A stretch of DNA of 64,000 bases from JADLHS01 sp964594985 (GCA_964594985.1 CAZQNQ010000017.1:46265-110264), one strand, 5' to 3'; numbered from the stretch's first letter, positions 40,520 through 50,014 are shown. The notes: a model not told the origin generated them from the letters alone. A program made the numbers and translations.

Positions 40520-41047
40520 ATGAAAAAACTACTAAGTGTATTAGTCGCTTCGACCTTGCTCAGTGCGTCGGCTGAGGAGCAATTCTTTCAGGCGTCCGTG
40601 TCGCCCAAGATCGCCATCCATTCGGAAGACACGCGGATCAACGGCATCACGCTCAACCTTTGGGGGCAAAACCCGCAATCCGCTTTTGCCTGGGGCTTTG
40701 TGAACGGCAGCACGGGGGACAGCCTTGGCTTCAGCATGAGCTTCTTTTTTAACTACGCCGAAAACTACACCGGCGTGCACTGGGCCTTTGCGAATTACTC
40801 CAGCGGCAAGTTCACCGGTTGGCAGAGCGGTGCGGCGAACATCGGCAACGAAGTCGTTGGCCTGCAGACTGGCACGGTGAACTGGGCCAAGAACGTCCGG
40901 GGCGTGCAGTTTGGCTTTTTCAATTACACGGAAGATCTGTATGGGGTGCAGATCGGGGCCGTCAACATCGTCAAGAACAACCCGTGGTTCAAGGAGTTTC
41001 CGGACAAACTTGCCACGGGCATGGTGTTCGTGAACTGGGCATTCTAA
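40520..41047 (+). CDS. secreted protein with VGLQ/GVQ-type surface repeats
   Basis: A 175-residue protein with a signal peptide (MKKLLSVLVASTLLSASAEE). The mature part consists of imperfect repeats of about 20 residues of the form G-x-x-x-G-x-x-N (FTGWQSGAANIGNEVVGLQT, GTVNWAKNVRGVQFGFFNYT, EDLYGVQIGAVNIVKNNPWF), like the bacterial surface-repeat proteins of the LA_2272 type. It is probably outer-membrane or surface associated. It starts 132 bases after the insertion sequence and is followed by a terminator, so it is a single-gene unit. Function unknown. Confidence 0.8.
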   Translation: MKKLLSVLVASTLLSASAEEQFFQASVSPKIAIHSEDTRINGITLNLWGQNPQSAFAWGFVNGSTGDSLGFSMSFFFNYAENYTGVHWAFANYSSGKFTGWQSGAANIGNEVVGLQTGTVNWAKNVRGVQFGFFNYTEDLYGVQIGAVNIVKNNPWFKEFPDKLATGMVFVNWAF

Positions 41048-41078
41048 GCTAGAAGCCGGCTCCCTTTGGATTCCTTCT

Positions 41079-41113
41079 GGGCACGCCAATCTTGGCGTGT
41101 CCTTTTTTGTTTC
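41079..41113 (+). terminator. rho-independent terminator
   Basis: Stem GGGCACGCCAA pairs with TTGGCGTGTCC around a TC loop, followed by TTTTTTGTTT. It lies 30 bases after the surface-repeat gene. Confidence 0.85.
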
Positions 41114-41137
41114 CCTGTCCGCCGCCGGAACTGGCAT

Positions 41138-41257
41138 AGCTGGGGCATTGTCCGGCTTCGGCTCGCTGTCCTTGGTGCGCCGCCAGACAACCAAGGCCGG
41201 ACCAAAGCACAGGGCCACGCTGGTCGGCATACCGAATACTCCCCCCAAAACATCCAT
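41138..41257 (-). pseudogene. small membrane protein, copy 2 (stop codon lost)
   Basis: Read from the ATG complementary to 41255-41257, the start MDVLGGVFGMPTSVALCFGP and the following ALVVWRRTKDSEPKPD match the 42-residue protein at 38564. Here the frame does not stop after SEPKPD but runs on antisense through the terminator and the surface-repeat gene, which is not credible as protein. I read it as a decayed copy. Confidence 0.5.
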
Positions 41258-41276
41258 AATCCTAAATTCCGCAAAT

Positions 41277-41412
41277 GGAACCGCGAAAGCCGCGAAAGAC
41301 ACGAACGGGAAGGCCCTGCTGAAGAGTTAGCGGCGCCCCCATTGGAGGCAGCGTTTGGGGTCGGGGAAGCATTGATTTGTCCTCTTTGTTTTCGCGTGGT
41401 TCGCGGTTCCCT
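41277..41412. repeat. palindromic repeat, ACCGCGAAAGCCGCGAAAG type
   Basis: Left arm GGAACCGCGAAAGCCGCGAA (from 41277) and right arm TTCGCGTGGTTCGCGGTTCC ending at 41412. The rest of the gap up to 41733 has a plus-strand reading frame (41377-41718) that has no recognisable protein feature and that I do not accept as a gene. Confidence 0.6.
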
Positions 41413-41733
41413 CCAACTGCGGTTTTTAAGATAATTGAGCGAAAGAGTTGCGGCAGGTGCAGTGCATGGAAGAACGCACGAAACGCAAATGCGATTTCTC
41501 CCGCCGGGCAGGTGACGCCGGGCCCGAAAGTCTGGACGGGCGAAGGCAACCCGGACGCGGACGTTTTCACCGATTGGATTCCTGAATCGAAGTGGCCGAA
41601 CGGGATGCGCGAAGTGGCTGGCTTCGCACCGGATGGCGGAACCGGTGTCGCATTGGGGCAAAGCGCTTTCCTTTTGCGAAGCCGGGTGGTTGGTAATCAG
41701 CAAGGCGAGCAGAACTAACCCCCCGGCGACCAT

Positions 41734-41970
41734 TCAAGTGCTGCGTGGGATTTGCCCACGCGAAAGCTTGACCCGGTATTGTGGATAAAGTTCGTTCAGC
41801 TTGCCGCGTATGTTTCGGGGAATCAAATCATCCATTTTCGCGCCCAGCACCCTTGCGAGAATGTAAAGCTCCAGATCGGGAACGCGGCGTTGCTGGTTTT
41901 CCAAACTCGTTACCGACTCGCGGCTGGTATCCCAGCCGAATCGCACGCGGATTATTACAGGTTGCCCCAT
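41734..41970 (-). pseudogene. truncated XRE-type helix-turn-helix protein
   Basis: The frame (up to 78 residues from the ATG at 41970) contains the second half of an XRE/Cro HTH domain (FGWDTSRESVTSLENQQRRV, then PDLELYILARVLGAKMDDLI) aligning with the neighbour at 41987. Helices 1-2 are missing; MGQPVIIRV joins directly to the recognition helix region. It is probably a decayed paralogue. An upstream extension to 42093 overlaps the neighbour and has no HTH features. Confidence 0.5.
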
Positions 41971-41986
41971 CCGCAGAACAGCGAGA

Positions 41987-42289
41987 CTATTTTTCGCCGC
42001 GAGCGGGGAATAAAGAAAGACGGCGTCCGTTTTGGAATGAGGGGCCGATTTCTTTAAGGGGCATTTGGCGCGGGAACAAGTCGCGGAGATCAACCCGTAA
42101 AACCCGCGCGAGAAAAAAAAGCTCGCAGTCGGGAACGCGACGCAAACCCAACTCCAGCTTGGCTAATGAATGGCGGCTGATTGACCAGCCCTGCAACTGC
42201 AGCTTCAGGGCGACGGTTTCCTGCGACCATCCTCGGTTGTCGCGCCATTTGCGCACCTGCGGCCCGACCAAGTTCAATCCGAGTTTCAT
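41987..42289 (-). CDS. XRE-family helix-turn-helix DNA-binding protein
   Basis: A 100-residue protein starting at MKLGLNLVGPQVRKWRDNRG. The HTH domain (residues about 8-70) reads VRKWRDNRGWSQETVALKLQ then ISRHSLAKLELGLRRVPDCE, the usual five-helix Cro/CI arrangement with W/R-S-Q-E before helix 2. A short basic tail follows. It is a likely transcriptional repressor of itself or of the adjacent RHS locus (which is divergent, starting at 42543), although the sequence does not show an operator that I can name. The longer frame from 42361 has extra residues without domain support. Confidence 0.65.
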   Translation of the reverse strand: MKLGLNLVGPQVRKWRDNRGWSQETVALKLQLQGWSISRHSLAKLELGLRRVPDCELFFLARVLRVDLRDLFPRQMPLKEIGPSFQNGRRLSLFPARGEK

Positions 42290-42542
42290 TGACGACGCGG
42301 AGCCTAGCCTTTGGAGAAGGGGACGAGTGTTTCCCACGTGAGCACAACAAATGAAAAACACACTTGCAATTCATCGGCCAATCATTCAAAAACCATCCCA
42401 TCGAAAATGGGAAACAATGAAGCCAATCAGTGGAATGAGGCAGCCTGATCGGAATTCTCTTACGAAAACCGCCCGCTCGATTTATTTCGCCGCTCAGCTC
42501 GCTCCCGTCCCGCACTGATTTGAAATTCCCCAAAACGAAATT

Positions 42543-43586
42543 ATGAAAGCCACATTCGGAAGCAGAAGTTGGCGGAAGTTCGCCGCCCTCGCCTTGGCGG
42601 CGGGATGGTTTTTCGGTTCAATGGTCATTTCCCGCGCTCAGGCGGAATCAGTCCGGGCGCAGGCCGATTCCATCGTCGCCGTCGTGGCCGATGCGCAAGG
42701 ATTATCGTTTGTGCCGGCGGAGCAACGGCCCTTTTACGGCACGTTCTGGATCGTGCGAAATTCCGTTCCCTGTGTCCTCGCGCCCTCGCCCTGTCCGCCC
42801 CTTGATCCGAACGTGCCGGTGTATGCCATCAACAGCCGGCAATTCCTGGTGGATGAAACGGCGGGACAACTATTGCTTTCGCGCCGGAACGCCGTGAACA
42901 AGGCAAGCTATGCTGCGCTGGTCCAGATGCAGGCGGACGAGTTGTTGAATTTTGTGGATTGGATTCGGACGGTGCAGTTGCAGGCCGAAATGCGCATGTT
43001 GGACGGGGACGGCCCACCGATACCGGGTGAGGGCGGCGAAGGCGGCGGGGGTGGCGGTCTCGAAGCCAGCCCGATTGTCTATGGGACTAATGATTTATGG
43101 CTGGAATGTAATGCCGTGGGGGCGGGGTTGGGCACGTTCACCATCCATACGCCCGATCTGGCCGCTTATGATTTATTCGGCACGACCAACCTCAGCCCGA
43201 ACGTGCCGGGACTGAATCTGACGAATTGGATGTGGCTGCTGCGAACTGATGTCGGCCAAACCAACATCGTCTTAACCAACCTTTGGCCGGACATGGGATT
43301 CTTCCGGCTCGGAACAGTGCAAGACACTGATAATGATGGTCTTACCGATGCTTATGAAAAGCTGGTTTCCCATACCAACCCCACTCTTTGGGACACGGAC
43401 GGCGACGGCCTATCCGATGGGTGGGAAGTCGCCCACGGCCTGAATCCGCTCGTGGATGAGAGTGCGCAAACCTCCGGGCGAGTCAACTACCAATACGATT
43501 CGGCGGGCTGGCTGCGGGGGGTAACTGGAATATGGGGTGAGGGCATCACGGTGGATGCTGAGGGCAATGTGCAACAACTGCCATGA
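42543..43586 (+). CDS. secreted protein with calcium-type DxDxDG repeats, upstream of RHS gene
   Basis: A 347-residue protein with a signal peptide (FAALALAAGWFFGSMVISRA). Residues about 60-150 are unassigned. A Gly/Glu-rich spacer follows at about 160-170. Near the C-terminus are two thrombospondin type-3-like calcium motifs, DTDNDGLTDAYEKL and DTDGDGLSDGWEVA, and the protein ends with VNYQYDSAGWLRGVTG, a YD-repeat-like segment that resembles the repeats of the next gene. Its stop overlaps the RHS start (ATGA), so both are made together. It probably acts as an anchor or partner of the RHS protein on the cell surface. Confidence 0.8.
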   Translation: MKATFGSRSWRKFAALALAAGWFFGSMVISRAQAESVRAQADSIVAVVADAQGLSFVPAEQRPFYGTFWIVRNSVPCVLAPSPCPPLDPNVPVYAINSRQFLVDETAGQLLLSRRNAVNKASYAALVQMQADELLNFVDWIRTVQLQAEMRMLDGDGPPIPGEGGEGGGGGGLEASPIVYGTNDLWLECNAVGAGLGTFTIHTPDLAAYDLFGTTNLSPNVPGLNLTNWMWLLRTDVGQTNIVLTNLWPDMGFFRLGTVQDTDNDGLTDAYEKLVSHTNPTLWDTDGDGLSDGWEVAHGLNPLVDESAQTSGRVNYQYDSAGWLRGVTGIWGEGITVDAEGNVQQLP

Positions 43587-46500
43587 GCATTGAGGGGGCT
43601 ATGAAGATGATTCGTTTACTGATTTTGGGGGCGCTTGGTTTGGCTGCAATGACGGTTTCGGCACAGCAACTGACTGAACCTGGATGGTTTCGCGCAAAGC
43701 GCGAGGCGAGTATTCGCACTGGAATTACCGCAGTGGCCAACACTGAATCCAGTGAAGAAGAAACCGGTGGGTTTTCGTTGCTGTCGTTGGTCAGCCCGCC
43801 GGAAGTTGCAGAAGCGATCACGCCAGAGATTCAAGCGCTGGCACGAGGTTTGGAGAATGATCCCAAGCGAATCTTTGACTATGTGCACGATCACATTCGC
43901 TACGTGCATTACTTTGGCTCAAAGAAGGGAGCGCAACTGACCCTGTTAGAACGCTGCGGAAATGATTTTGACCAGGCTGCCTTGCTGGTGGCGCTGCTTC
44001 GCGCTGCCGGCCATACCGCTGGCTATCAGTTCGGGATTACTTACATGCCCTACGAAAGTGACGATCACCGCGATCTTCGCCATTGGATTGGACTGACCAA
44101 GACGAACACCAACTGGACTGAAACTCGTCTGTTGGTTTTCTCGCTATTTGAGCAGCAAGGATTCCCTTATACCGATTACTTCGTAAACAGCACCAATGAT
44201 TTCCTATTTCACCGGGTATGGGTCAGCTTGACCACAGGGGGAACGAACTACCTGCTCGATCCGGCATTTAAGATAACCGAGCGCGTCAGCGGTATTGATG
44301 TTGCGACGGCAATGGGGTTGAACACCAGTCAACTGATGTCTGCGGCTGCGGGAACAAGCACGACAGATTACGTGCAAAGCCTGAACGAGTCTGCCGTTCG
44401 GAATGAGTTGCTCAACTACACCACCACGTTGTTGGCCTATTTTCAGAATAATACTCCCAATGCTTCAGTGGCTGAAATTCTTGGCGGCCAGCAAGTCGTG
44501 AGTTCGGCTACGAATTCGCTGGCCGCTGGGTTGCCTTTTGAAATCTATAATAATGGCGGGGAATGGCCGGTGCAAAACTGGGACTATATCCCGACCAATA
44601 TGATGACCACCCTGAACGTGGTGGTGGATGGCACAAATCGCTTCCTGCTTGTGCCGCAACTGCAGGGACAAAAGTTAGCGCTCACTTTTTCGGCGGGCGG
44701 GTTGGCGGAACTGCGACTGGAAGAAGAATTATTGCTACAGAAACAAACCAGCGGGGGCAGCACTGTCAACGTGACGCTTCAAGTTGACCATCCTCACGGC
44801 GTTTGGAATTTCACCAATCAGAGCTTGCTCAATCAGACTTGGAATGACCACTCGGCAACCACTGCCTACCAAAGGGCCAGTGCCAGCTATGTGTTCGCGT
44901 ATGCCTTTGAAGTCAGCAAGGAGTGGTTACGGCAACGGCAGGAACGGTTGGCAGCCTACCGAAGCCAAGGGTTCTCCGATTCTTCGCGGGAAGTAATAAC
45001 TGAAACTCTAAATGTGATGGGGCTCGATTGGCTTTTGCAAACTGAGCGGATTCCTCACCTGCTCGCCACCCAGCAGGATATGCTGCTGCAACACCATCAT
45101 CGACTGGGGCGTATGGCCCAGGAGTCTGGCAAAGGTTATTACATTGATGTCTATGAACAACTGAGTGGGATTCACCCGGCCAGCGGCGTGAGTTCAAACG
45201 ATTTTTTCCGCAGTGATCGAGTCTTCGACCTGGAAAATTATTTCGGGAGTGCGGCTGAACATGGCCTGATTGAGCAGATGCAGAAAACCAACCTGACGGC
45301 AGCCTCCTCAATTAAAATGCTGCAGTTGGCCAATGCGAGCAGCCAGAAAATATTTCTGGCGACGCCCGCTAATTGGACGAGCGGAAGTAACATCCGGTCG
45401 CAATTGTCAAATTACGTGCTGACCGAGTTGGACGGTTACATCAATGCCGGATACGTGCTATTGCTCCCGCAGAATGGTTTGAACTCGGTCGCTGGAGCGG
45501 GAAGTTGGGCTGGTTACGGCATCGTGGCTCGTGGCGAGACCGACAACTATTACACCATGAGCATGCTGATTAGCGGGGGCTATTATGGGGGCTATGTCTC
45601 TGCCCCCAATGCAGTGGTTCAGCCCCCGGTTGTGGCAGAAATCAATTATGTGCAACCGGATTTCTTTGTTCCGATTTCACCCTACCTTTTCAATCCCTTC
45701 AATGCCGACCCGGTCAACATGGCTAACGGCGCGTTTGAAACCAGCAAGACGGATTTCCAACAGGGAGTTGGGGATGCCCCGCGCAGCGTTGAATTTACCC
45801 GCTACTACAGCTCAAGCAGGCGGCATCATGATCCAGTCTTCCTCGGCAAAGGGTGGACGCACAATTACGACATCCGAGCGACAAGCGTGAGCGCCCCGCT
45901 TGCGGCCTTGGCGGAATCCACGCCGGCCCAAATGGCTGCCATGATTGTTGCCACCAAGGCGGCGAGCGAGCTTTACAGTGTTTCTGAGAATGCCAAGAAC
46001 TGGGCGGTCACCGCCCTGATTGCCAAATGGGGCGTGGATCAGCTTATTGGTAACGGGGTTTCGGTGACGCTGGGGAAAGACACCATTCAGTTCGTTAAAC
46101 AGCCCAATGGAGTCTTTACTCCGCCTGCCGGATCAACCATGGCATTGCGCCAAACCAACTCGGTCTATTGGTTGCAGGAACGAAATAACAAGACGTTCAA
46201 ATTCAACGAATACGGCCTTGCCACCAATATCGTTGATCAGTATGGCCAAAGCACCAAGCTGACCTATGTTAATCATGAATCCAACCAAGTTCTGTTCATC
46301 GTTTCCAGCGGAACAAATTTCGGATTCAGGTTGGAGTATTATACGCCTTCGCTGCTGCCGTGGCACGTTGGCCGATTACTCATCTCATCTCCGGTGGGTT
46401 ACGGTTACGTCTCCAATTCTCTAGGGCACTTCAATCTCGTTTCCGTTACCGATCAAGAGCAAAAGACCAGTTCTTTTATTTACGATACCAATAGCCAGAT

Positions 46501-49500
46501 TGTCTCGGTCAAAGATGAATTGAATCAGGTGGTGGTCAGCAACATTTACGATGGCTTTGGCCGCGTTGTCACGCAGTTCGTCCAAGGGGACACCAACAAA
46601 ACCTGGCAGCTCTACTGGTCGGATTGGGAAACGGTTGCACAAGACCCGGCGGGTGGAAAACACCGCTATTTTTACGATGACAAATCTCGCCGCACCGCAG
46701 AGCAGGATGCGTTAGGCAATGTTCATCGCACTTACTACGATGGTCAGGATCATGTGGTGAAAACGGTCACGCCGCTGAATGAGACCAACCGGTTTGAATT
46801 CGATGGTCGCCATAATTTGGTGCGCTCCATTGATCCGCTGAATTTTACCAACCGGATGATTTACGATGCCTTGGATCGCTTATCGGCCCAGGTGGATGCG
46901 CGGGGAAACACCAACCGTTTCGGGTATAACAACCAGCACTCCTTAACCGGACAGACTAACGCCGTGGGAGATTGGGTTTCCTTCAACTACAACAGCGACG
47001 GCACACTGGAAAGCCGGACGGATGCGGGCGGAACGACTTCCTATGGGTATGATTCGCGTGGACTGTTAAATCGCATTACTTATCCGGGCGGCTTGGGGAG
47101 TGAAGGATTCTTGAACAACCTTGATGGCGATGTGTTGAGTCGCACCAACGCGCGCGGCTTTGTCACCAGCTTTCAATACAACCTGCGCCGGGAACTCACC
47201 AATACAATTGCCCCTACCAACCTCACGGCCCGAATCCTCTATGATGCGGTAGGGAACGTCCAAAGCACCATTGATGCGCGGAATTTTTCAAGCAGCAACA
47301 TTTGGAGCGTCACCCGGAAATTGCTGGCAACGATTTCACCGGGAACTCCCCAAGGTGTGCCGGTGACCACGAATGGGTATGACAATCGGGATTGGCTGAT
47401 CAGGACGGTCAACCCGTTGCAACAGGCTGTTACCTTCACCAATGACGCCGCGCAACGTCTCGTCGCAGCCACCGACCCACTCCAACGCACAACCCGATTC
47501 AGCTACGATGCTATTGGGCGCAAGCTTGGCGCGACTAATGCCGCCAATGAAGTGACCCGCAGTGTCTTCAATGCGAGGGGCGAAATGCTCCAATTTGTGG
47601 ATGGGGCAAATCACGTCGTTGGTCGCGGGTTTGATGCCGTCGGCAATCAAACCACTTTAACCAACCGGAATGGCAAGCAGTGGCAATTCCAATTTGATGC
47701 GGCCAACCGGCTGACGAACACGATCACTCCACTGGGGCGGGAAACCCACATTGCTTATGACGCACGCGGATTGGTAAAAGCCGTGCGTGAGCCCTCGACC
47801 CAAACCACCACCAATCTCTACGACGCCAAAGGTCGGCTTACCAATAGCCTGGATGCGGTGGCGAGCCGCGCCATCCGTTACGACGCGAACAACAATGTCA
47901 CGAATATCGTCGAAAATGGAAAGACGAACACCTGGACGTTTGATGCGTATGACCGGGTGTCGAGTTATCGGGATGCGGATGGGAACTTGATCCAGTATCG
48001 CTTTGACGCCAATGGCAATCTCACCAATTTGATTTACCCGGGCAACCGCATCGTCAGTTACGCTTACGACAGCCTGAACCGCGTTACCAACGTGACGGAT
48101 TGGGCCAATCGGCAAACCACCTTTGAGTATGACCTTGCCAATCGTGTTCGGACAGTGACCCGCCCGAACAACACCGTGCGGACGATTGATTATGATGCCG
48201 CCGGGCAGACGACCAACATCTGGGAGCAAACGGCCGGCGGCACGCCGATCGCGAGATTCAAATTCAACTGGAACAACGCCGCCCGCATCGGGTGGGAGTT
48301 CACCGCGCCGTTGCCGCACGCCTACACGCCACCGGCGCGCACCATGACGTTCGACGATGACAACCGCCTCGCCACGTTCAACGGCCTGAACGTCACCAAC
48401 GATCTGGATGGCAACCTGACGTATGGGCCACTGACGAACAGTTCCTTCTTCACCTGCACTTACGATGCGCGCAACCGGTTGCTGGATGTGGACGGCTTAA
48501 CTTACGGCTATGATCCAGCCGGGAATCGAGTTGCCATTACCAACGGCGCGAACGTGACCCGTTTGGTGGTCAATCCGAATGCGGCGCTCTCCCAAGTGTT
48601 GATGCGAGTGCGCGGCGGCGTGACCAACTACTACATTTACGGTTTGGGTCTGCAATACGAAATCACCGAAACAGCTACCAGCACCAACACGCTGACCTAT
48701 CACTACGATTTCCGGGGCAGCACGGTGGCCTTGACCGATCAAAACGGCAACGTGACTGACCGCATTGAATACTCGCCCTATGGCACGACCACCTACCGCA
48801 GCGGCACGAATGACACGCCATTCCTTTACAACGGGCGCTATGGCGTGCAAACCGATGCCAACGGATTGCTCTACATGCGGGCGCGGTATTACAACCCGCA
48901 CCTTTGCCGCTTTATCAATGCTGACCCGAGTGGGTTTGGGGGTGGATTGAACCACTACGCCTATGCCGACGGCAATCCGGTGAGCCTCCTCGATCCGTTT
49001 GGGTTGTGCGCGGCTGGTATTTCCGAACCGAATTCGTGGTTTGGCATTGGCGGGAAGGTGGATCGGGCGTTGGATGCGCTGGACGGGCCGGTGGACACGG
49101 CGTTGGATTATGCCGGGGCAGGATTGGGGGCGCTGGGCAAGTTCATCTTGGACACCGGCGACGCGGCGCTCCGTTCCCCGGAAGTGAATCTGTTATTGCT
49201 CGCGACACTACGCACCCCAGTTGGCACCATCGCGAGGGCGGAAACGATAGTTGCCGCAGAAAGTGCAGGCAGTGCCGGAAGCGTCTTTTGGTCAGGACGG
49301 CAAGGAGCAAATCGGACGGCTGCGGAAGCATTTGCTCAGTCCACCGGACGGACTACACTTGAAATGACGCCGGCGGGCCAAGCCTTGGAGGCTGCTGGCG
49401 GAAACATCTCTCAATGGCGAGGGCTCTCTGCCGATTTTGCGCGAGGCGCATCCGGCGAGGTCAATGCCTTCGTAGGAGGATCGAGAGTCAACAGCGTTTG

Positions 49501-49603
49501 GAACACTGTAGAGAAACCGATACTGATGCAAAATCCAAACGTCCAAAAGATCATCATCCAAGACGCAACCCAGCCGTGGAGAACCACGATCATTTACAAA
49601 TGA
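43583..49603 (+). CDS. RHS-repeat protein with transglutaminase-like N-terminus and C-terminal toxin-like tip
   Basis: A 2006-residue secreted protein. It has a signal peptide (MIRLLILGALGLAAMTVSAQ), then a transglutaminase-like domain at about 90-180 (RIFDYVHDHIRYVHYFGSKK). A DUF6531-like segment (ADPVNMANGAFETSKTDF, about 710) opens a long series of YD repeats, for example YDALDRLSAQVDARGNTNRF and YDSLNRVTNVTDWANRQTTF, which form the RHS shell. The RHS core ends at about residues 1709-1806 (DFRGSTVALTDQNG, LYMRARYYNPHLCRFINADP, DPFGLC). The last 200 residues are the variable tip (VFWSGRQGANRTAAEAFAQS, VWNTVEKPILMQNPNVQKII), probably a toxin whose activity I cannot name. The stop overlaps the start of the immunity-type gene. 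Confidence 0.93.
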   Translation: MSIEGAMKMIRLLILGALGLAAMTVSAQQLTEPGWFRAKREASIRTGITAVANTESSEEETGGFSLLSLVSPPEVAEAITPEIQALARGLENDPKRIFDYVHDHIRYVHYFGSKKGAQLTLLERCGNDFDQAALLVALLRAAGHTAGYQFGITYMPYESDDHRDLRHWIGLTKTNTNWTETRLLVFSLFEQQGFPYTDYFVNSTNDFLFHRVWVSLTTGGTNYLLDPAFKITERVSGIDVATAMGLNTSQLMSAAAGTSTTDYVQSLNESAVRNELLNYTTTLLAYFQNNTPNASVAEILGGQQVVSSATNSLAAGLPFEIYNNGGEWPVQNWDYIPTNMMTTLNVVVDGTNRFLLVPQLQGQKLALTFSAGGLAELRLEEELLLQKQTSGGSTVNVTLQVDHPHGVWNFTNQSLLNQTWNDHSATTAYQRASASYVFAYAFEVSKEWLRQRQERLAAYRSQGFSDSSREVITETLNVMGLDWLLQTERIPHLLATQQDMLLQHHHRLGRMAQESGKGYYIDVYEQLSGIHPASGVSSNDFFRSDRVFDLENYFGSAAEHGLIEQMQKTNLTAASSIKMLQLANASSQKIFLATPANWTSGSNIRSQLSNYVLTELDGYINAGYVLLLPQNGLNSVAGAGSWAGYGIVARGETDNYYTMSMLISGGYYGGYVSAPNAVVQPPVVAEINYVQPDFFVPISPYLFNPFNADPVNMANGAFETSKTDFQQGVGDAPRSVEFTRYYSSSRRHHDPVFLGKGWTHNYDIRATSVSAPLAALAESTPAQMAAMIVATKAASELYSVSENAKNWAVTALIAKWGVDQLIGNGVSVTLGKDTIQFVKQPNGVFTPPAGSTMALRQTNSVYWLQERNNKTFKFNEYGLATNIVDQYGQSTKLTYVNHESNQVLFIVSSGTNFGFRLEYYTPSLLPWHVGRLLISSPVGYGYVSNSLGHFNLVSVTDQEQKTSSFIYDTNSQIVSVKDELNQVVVSNIYDGFGRVVTQFVQGDTNKTWQLYWSDWETVAQDPAGGKHRYFYDDKSRRTAEQDALGNVHRTYYDGQDHVVKTVTPLNETNRFEFDGRHNLVRSIDPLNFTNRMIYDALDRLSAQVDARGNTNRFGYNNQHSLTGQTNAVGDWVSFNYNSDGTLESRTDAGGTTSYGYDSRGLLNRITYPGGLGSEGFLNNLDGDVLSRTNARGFVTSFQYNLRRELTNTIAPTNLTARILYDAVGNVQSTIDARNFSSSNIWSVTRKLLATISPGTPQGVPVTTNGYDNRDWLIRTVNPLQQAVTFTNDAAQRLVAATDPLQRTTRFSYDAIGRKLGATNAANEVTRSVFNARGEMLQFVDGANHVVGRGFDAVGNQTTLTNRNGKQWQFQFDAANRLTNTITPLGRETHIAYDARGLVKAVREPSTQTTTNLYDAKGRLTNSLDAVASRAIRYDANNNVTNIVENGKTNTWTFDAYDRVSSYRDADGNLIQYRFDANGNLTNLIYPGNRIVSYAYDSLNRVTNVTDWANRQTTFEYDLANRVRTVTRPNNTVRTIDYDAAGQTTNIWEQTAGGTPIARFKFNWNNAARIGWEFTAPLPHAYTPPARTMTFDDDNRLATFNGLNVTNDLDGNLTYGPLTNSSFFTCTYDARNRLLDVDGLTYGYDPAGNRVAITNGANVTRLVVNPNAALSQVLMRVRGGVTNYYIYGLGLQYEITETATSTNTLTYHYDFRGSTVALTDQNGNVTDRIEYSPYGTTTYRSGTNDTPFLYNGRYGVQTDANGLLYMRARYYNPHLCRFINADPSGFGGGLNHYAYADGNPVSLLDPFGLCAAGISEPNSWFGIGGKVDRALDALDGPVDTALDYAGAGLGALGKFILDTGDAALRSPEVNLLLLATLRTPVGTIARAETIVAAESAGSAGSVFWSGRQGANRTAAEAFAQSTGRTTLEMTPAGQALEAAGGNISQWRGLSADFARGASGEVNAFVGGSRVNSVWNTVEKPILMQNPNVQKIIIQDATQPWRTTIIYK

Positions 49604-49884
49604 AATTCACCAAGATCGGCCCGAACAAAGTTCAGAGCGACCAAGGCTTCGTCTTCTGGATGCGAAGCCCGTTCCAGCTTCACTACTCCGAAGGCGATCA
49701 CGAACTTGTTGTGCCCGGAGAAATGCTGACTGGGGAAACTGAACTCCTCGTGTCGGCGAGCACTATCAAGAACTGGAAGCCTCCTTACGACAGAGAAATC
49801 ATCGGCAGCGAGAAGAAAGAACAAATCACGTCCAACATCGAGGCGGCACTGAAGTTTATGGACATCCGCCCCGAGTTCGATTGA
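49600..49884 (+). CDS. immunity-type protein (resembles Imm74 family)
   Basis: A 94-residue protein whose ATG overlaps the RHS stop (ATGA), exactly where the cognate immunity gene is expected in RHS loci. Sequence MKFTKIGPNKVQSDQGFVFW, LHYSEGDHELVVPGEMLTGE and TIKNWKPPYDREIIGSEKKE reads as a small beta-rich protein with a W-x-P-P-Y segment, a pattern I associate with Imm74-type immunity proteins; I could not verify this. It should bind and block the tip domain of the RHS protein in the producing cell. The longer frame from 49414 is the shadow of the RHS tip. Confidence 0.75.
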   Translation: MKFTKIGPNKVQSDQGFVFWMRSPFQLHYSEGDHELVVPGEMLTGETELLVSASTIKNWKPPYDREIIGSEKKEQITSNIEAALKFMDIRPEFD

Positions 49885-49981
49885 GTTGGCCTTGCCTCGG
49901 TTTGGTGGGCGACTTTGGTATAATTGGCTTGCTCAAAATCCTGTCCCGAGCATTTTGAGCCAAGTTGTTCTTTGAAAGTTA

Positions 49982-50014
49982 GATTTTCGCGGCAGCACGG
50001 TGGCGCTGACCTGA
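49982..50014 (+). pseudogene. RHS core remnant
   Basis: GATTTTCGCGGCAGCACGGT and the next bases translate as DFRGSTVALT followed by a stop, the same motif as in the RHS core at about 48709-48741, but with several silent base differences. It is a leftover of a second RHS copy or of an older tip-replacement event. The rest of the 395-base gap (49885-50279) has no intact gene. Confidence 0.65.

Noticed and set aside
41377..41718. 113-residue plus-strand frame after the surface-repeat gene
   Set aside because: It begins inside a palindromic repeat, has no start context or domain, and its composition does not resemble neighbouring genes.
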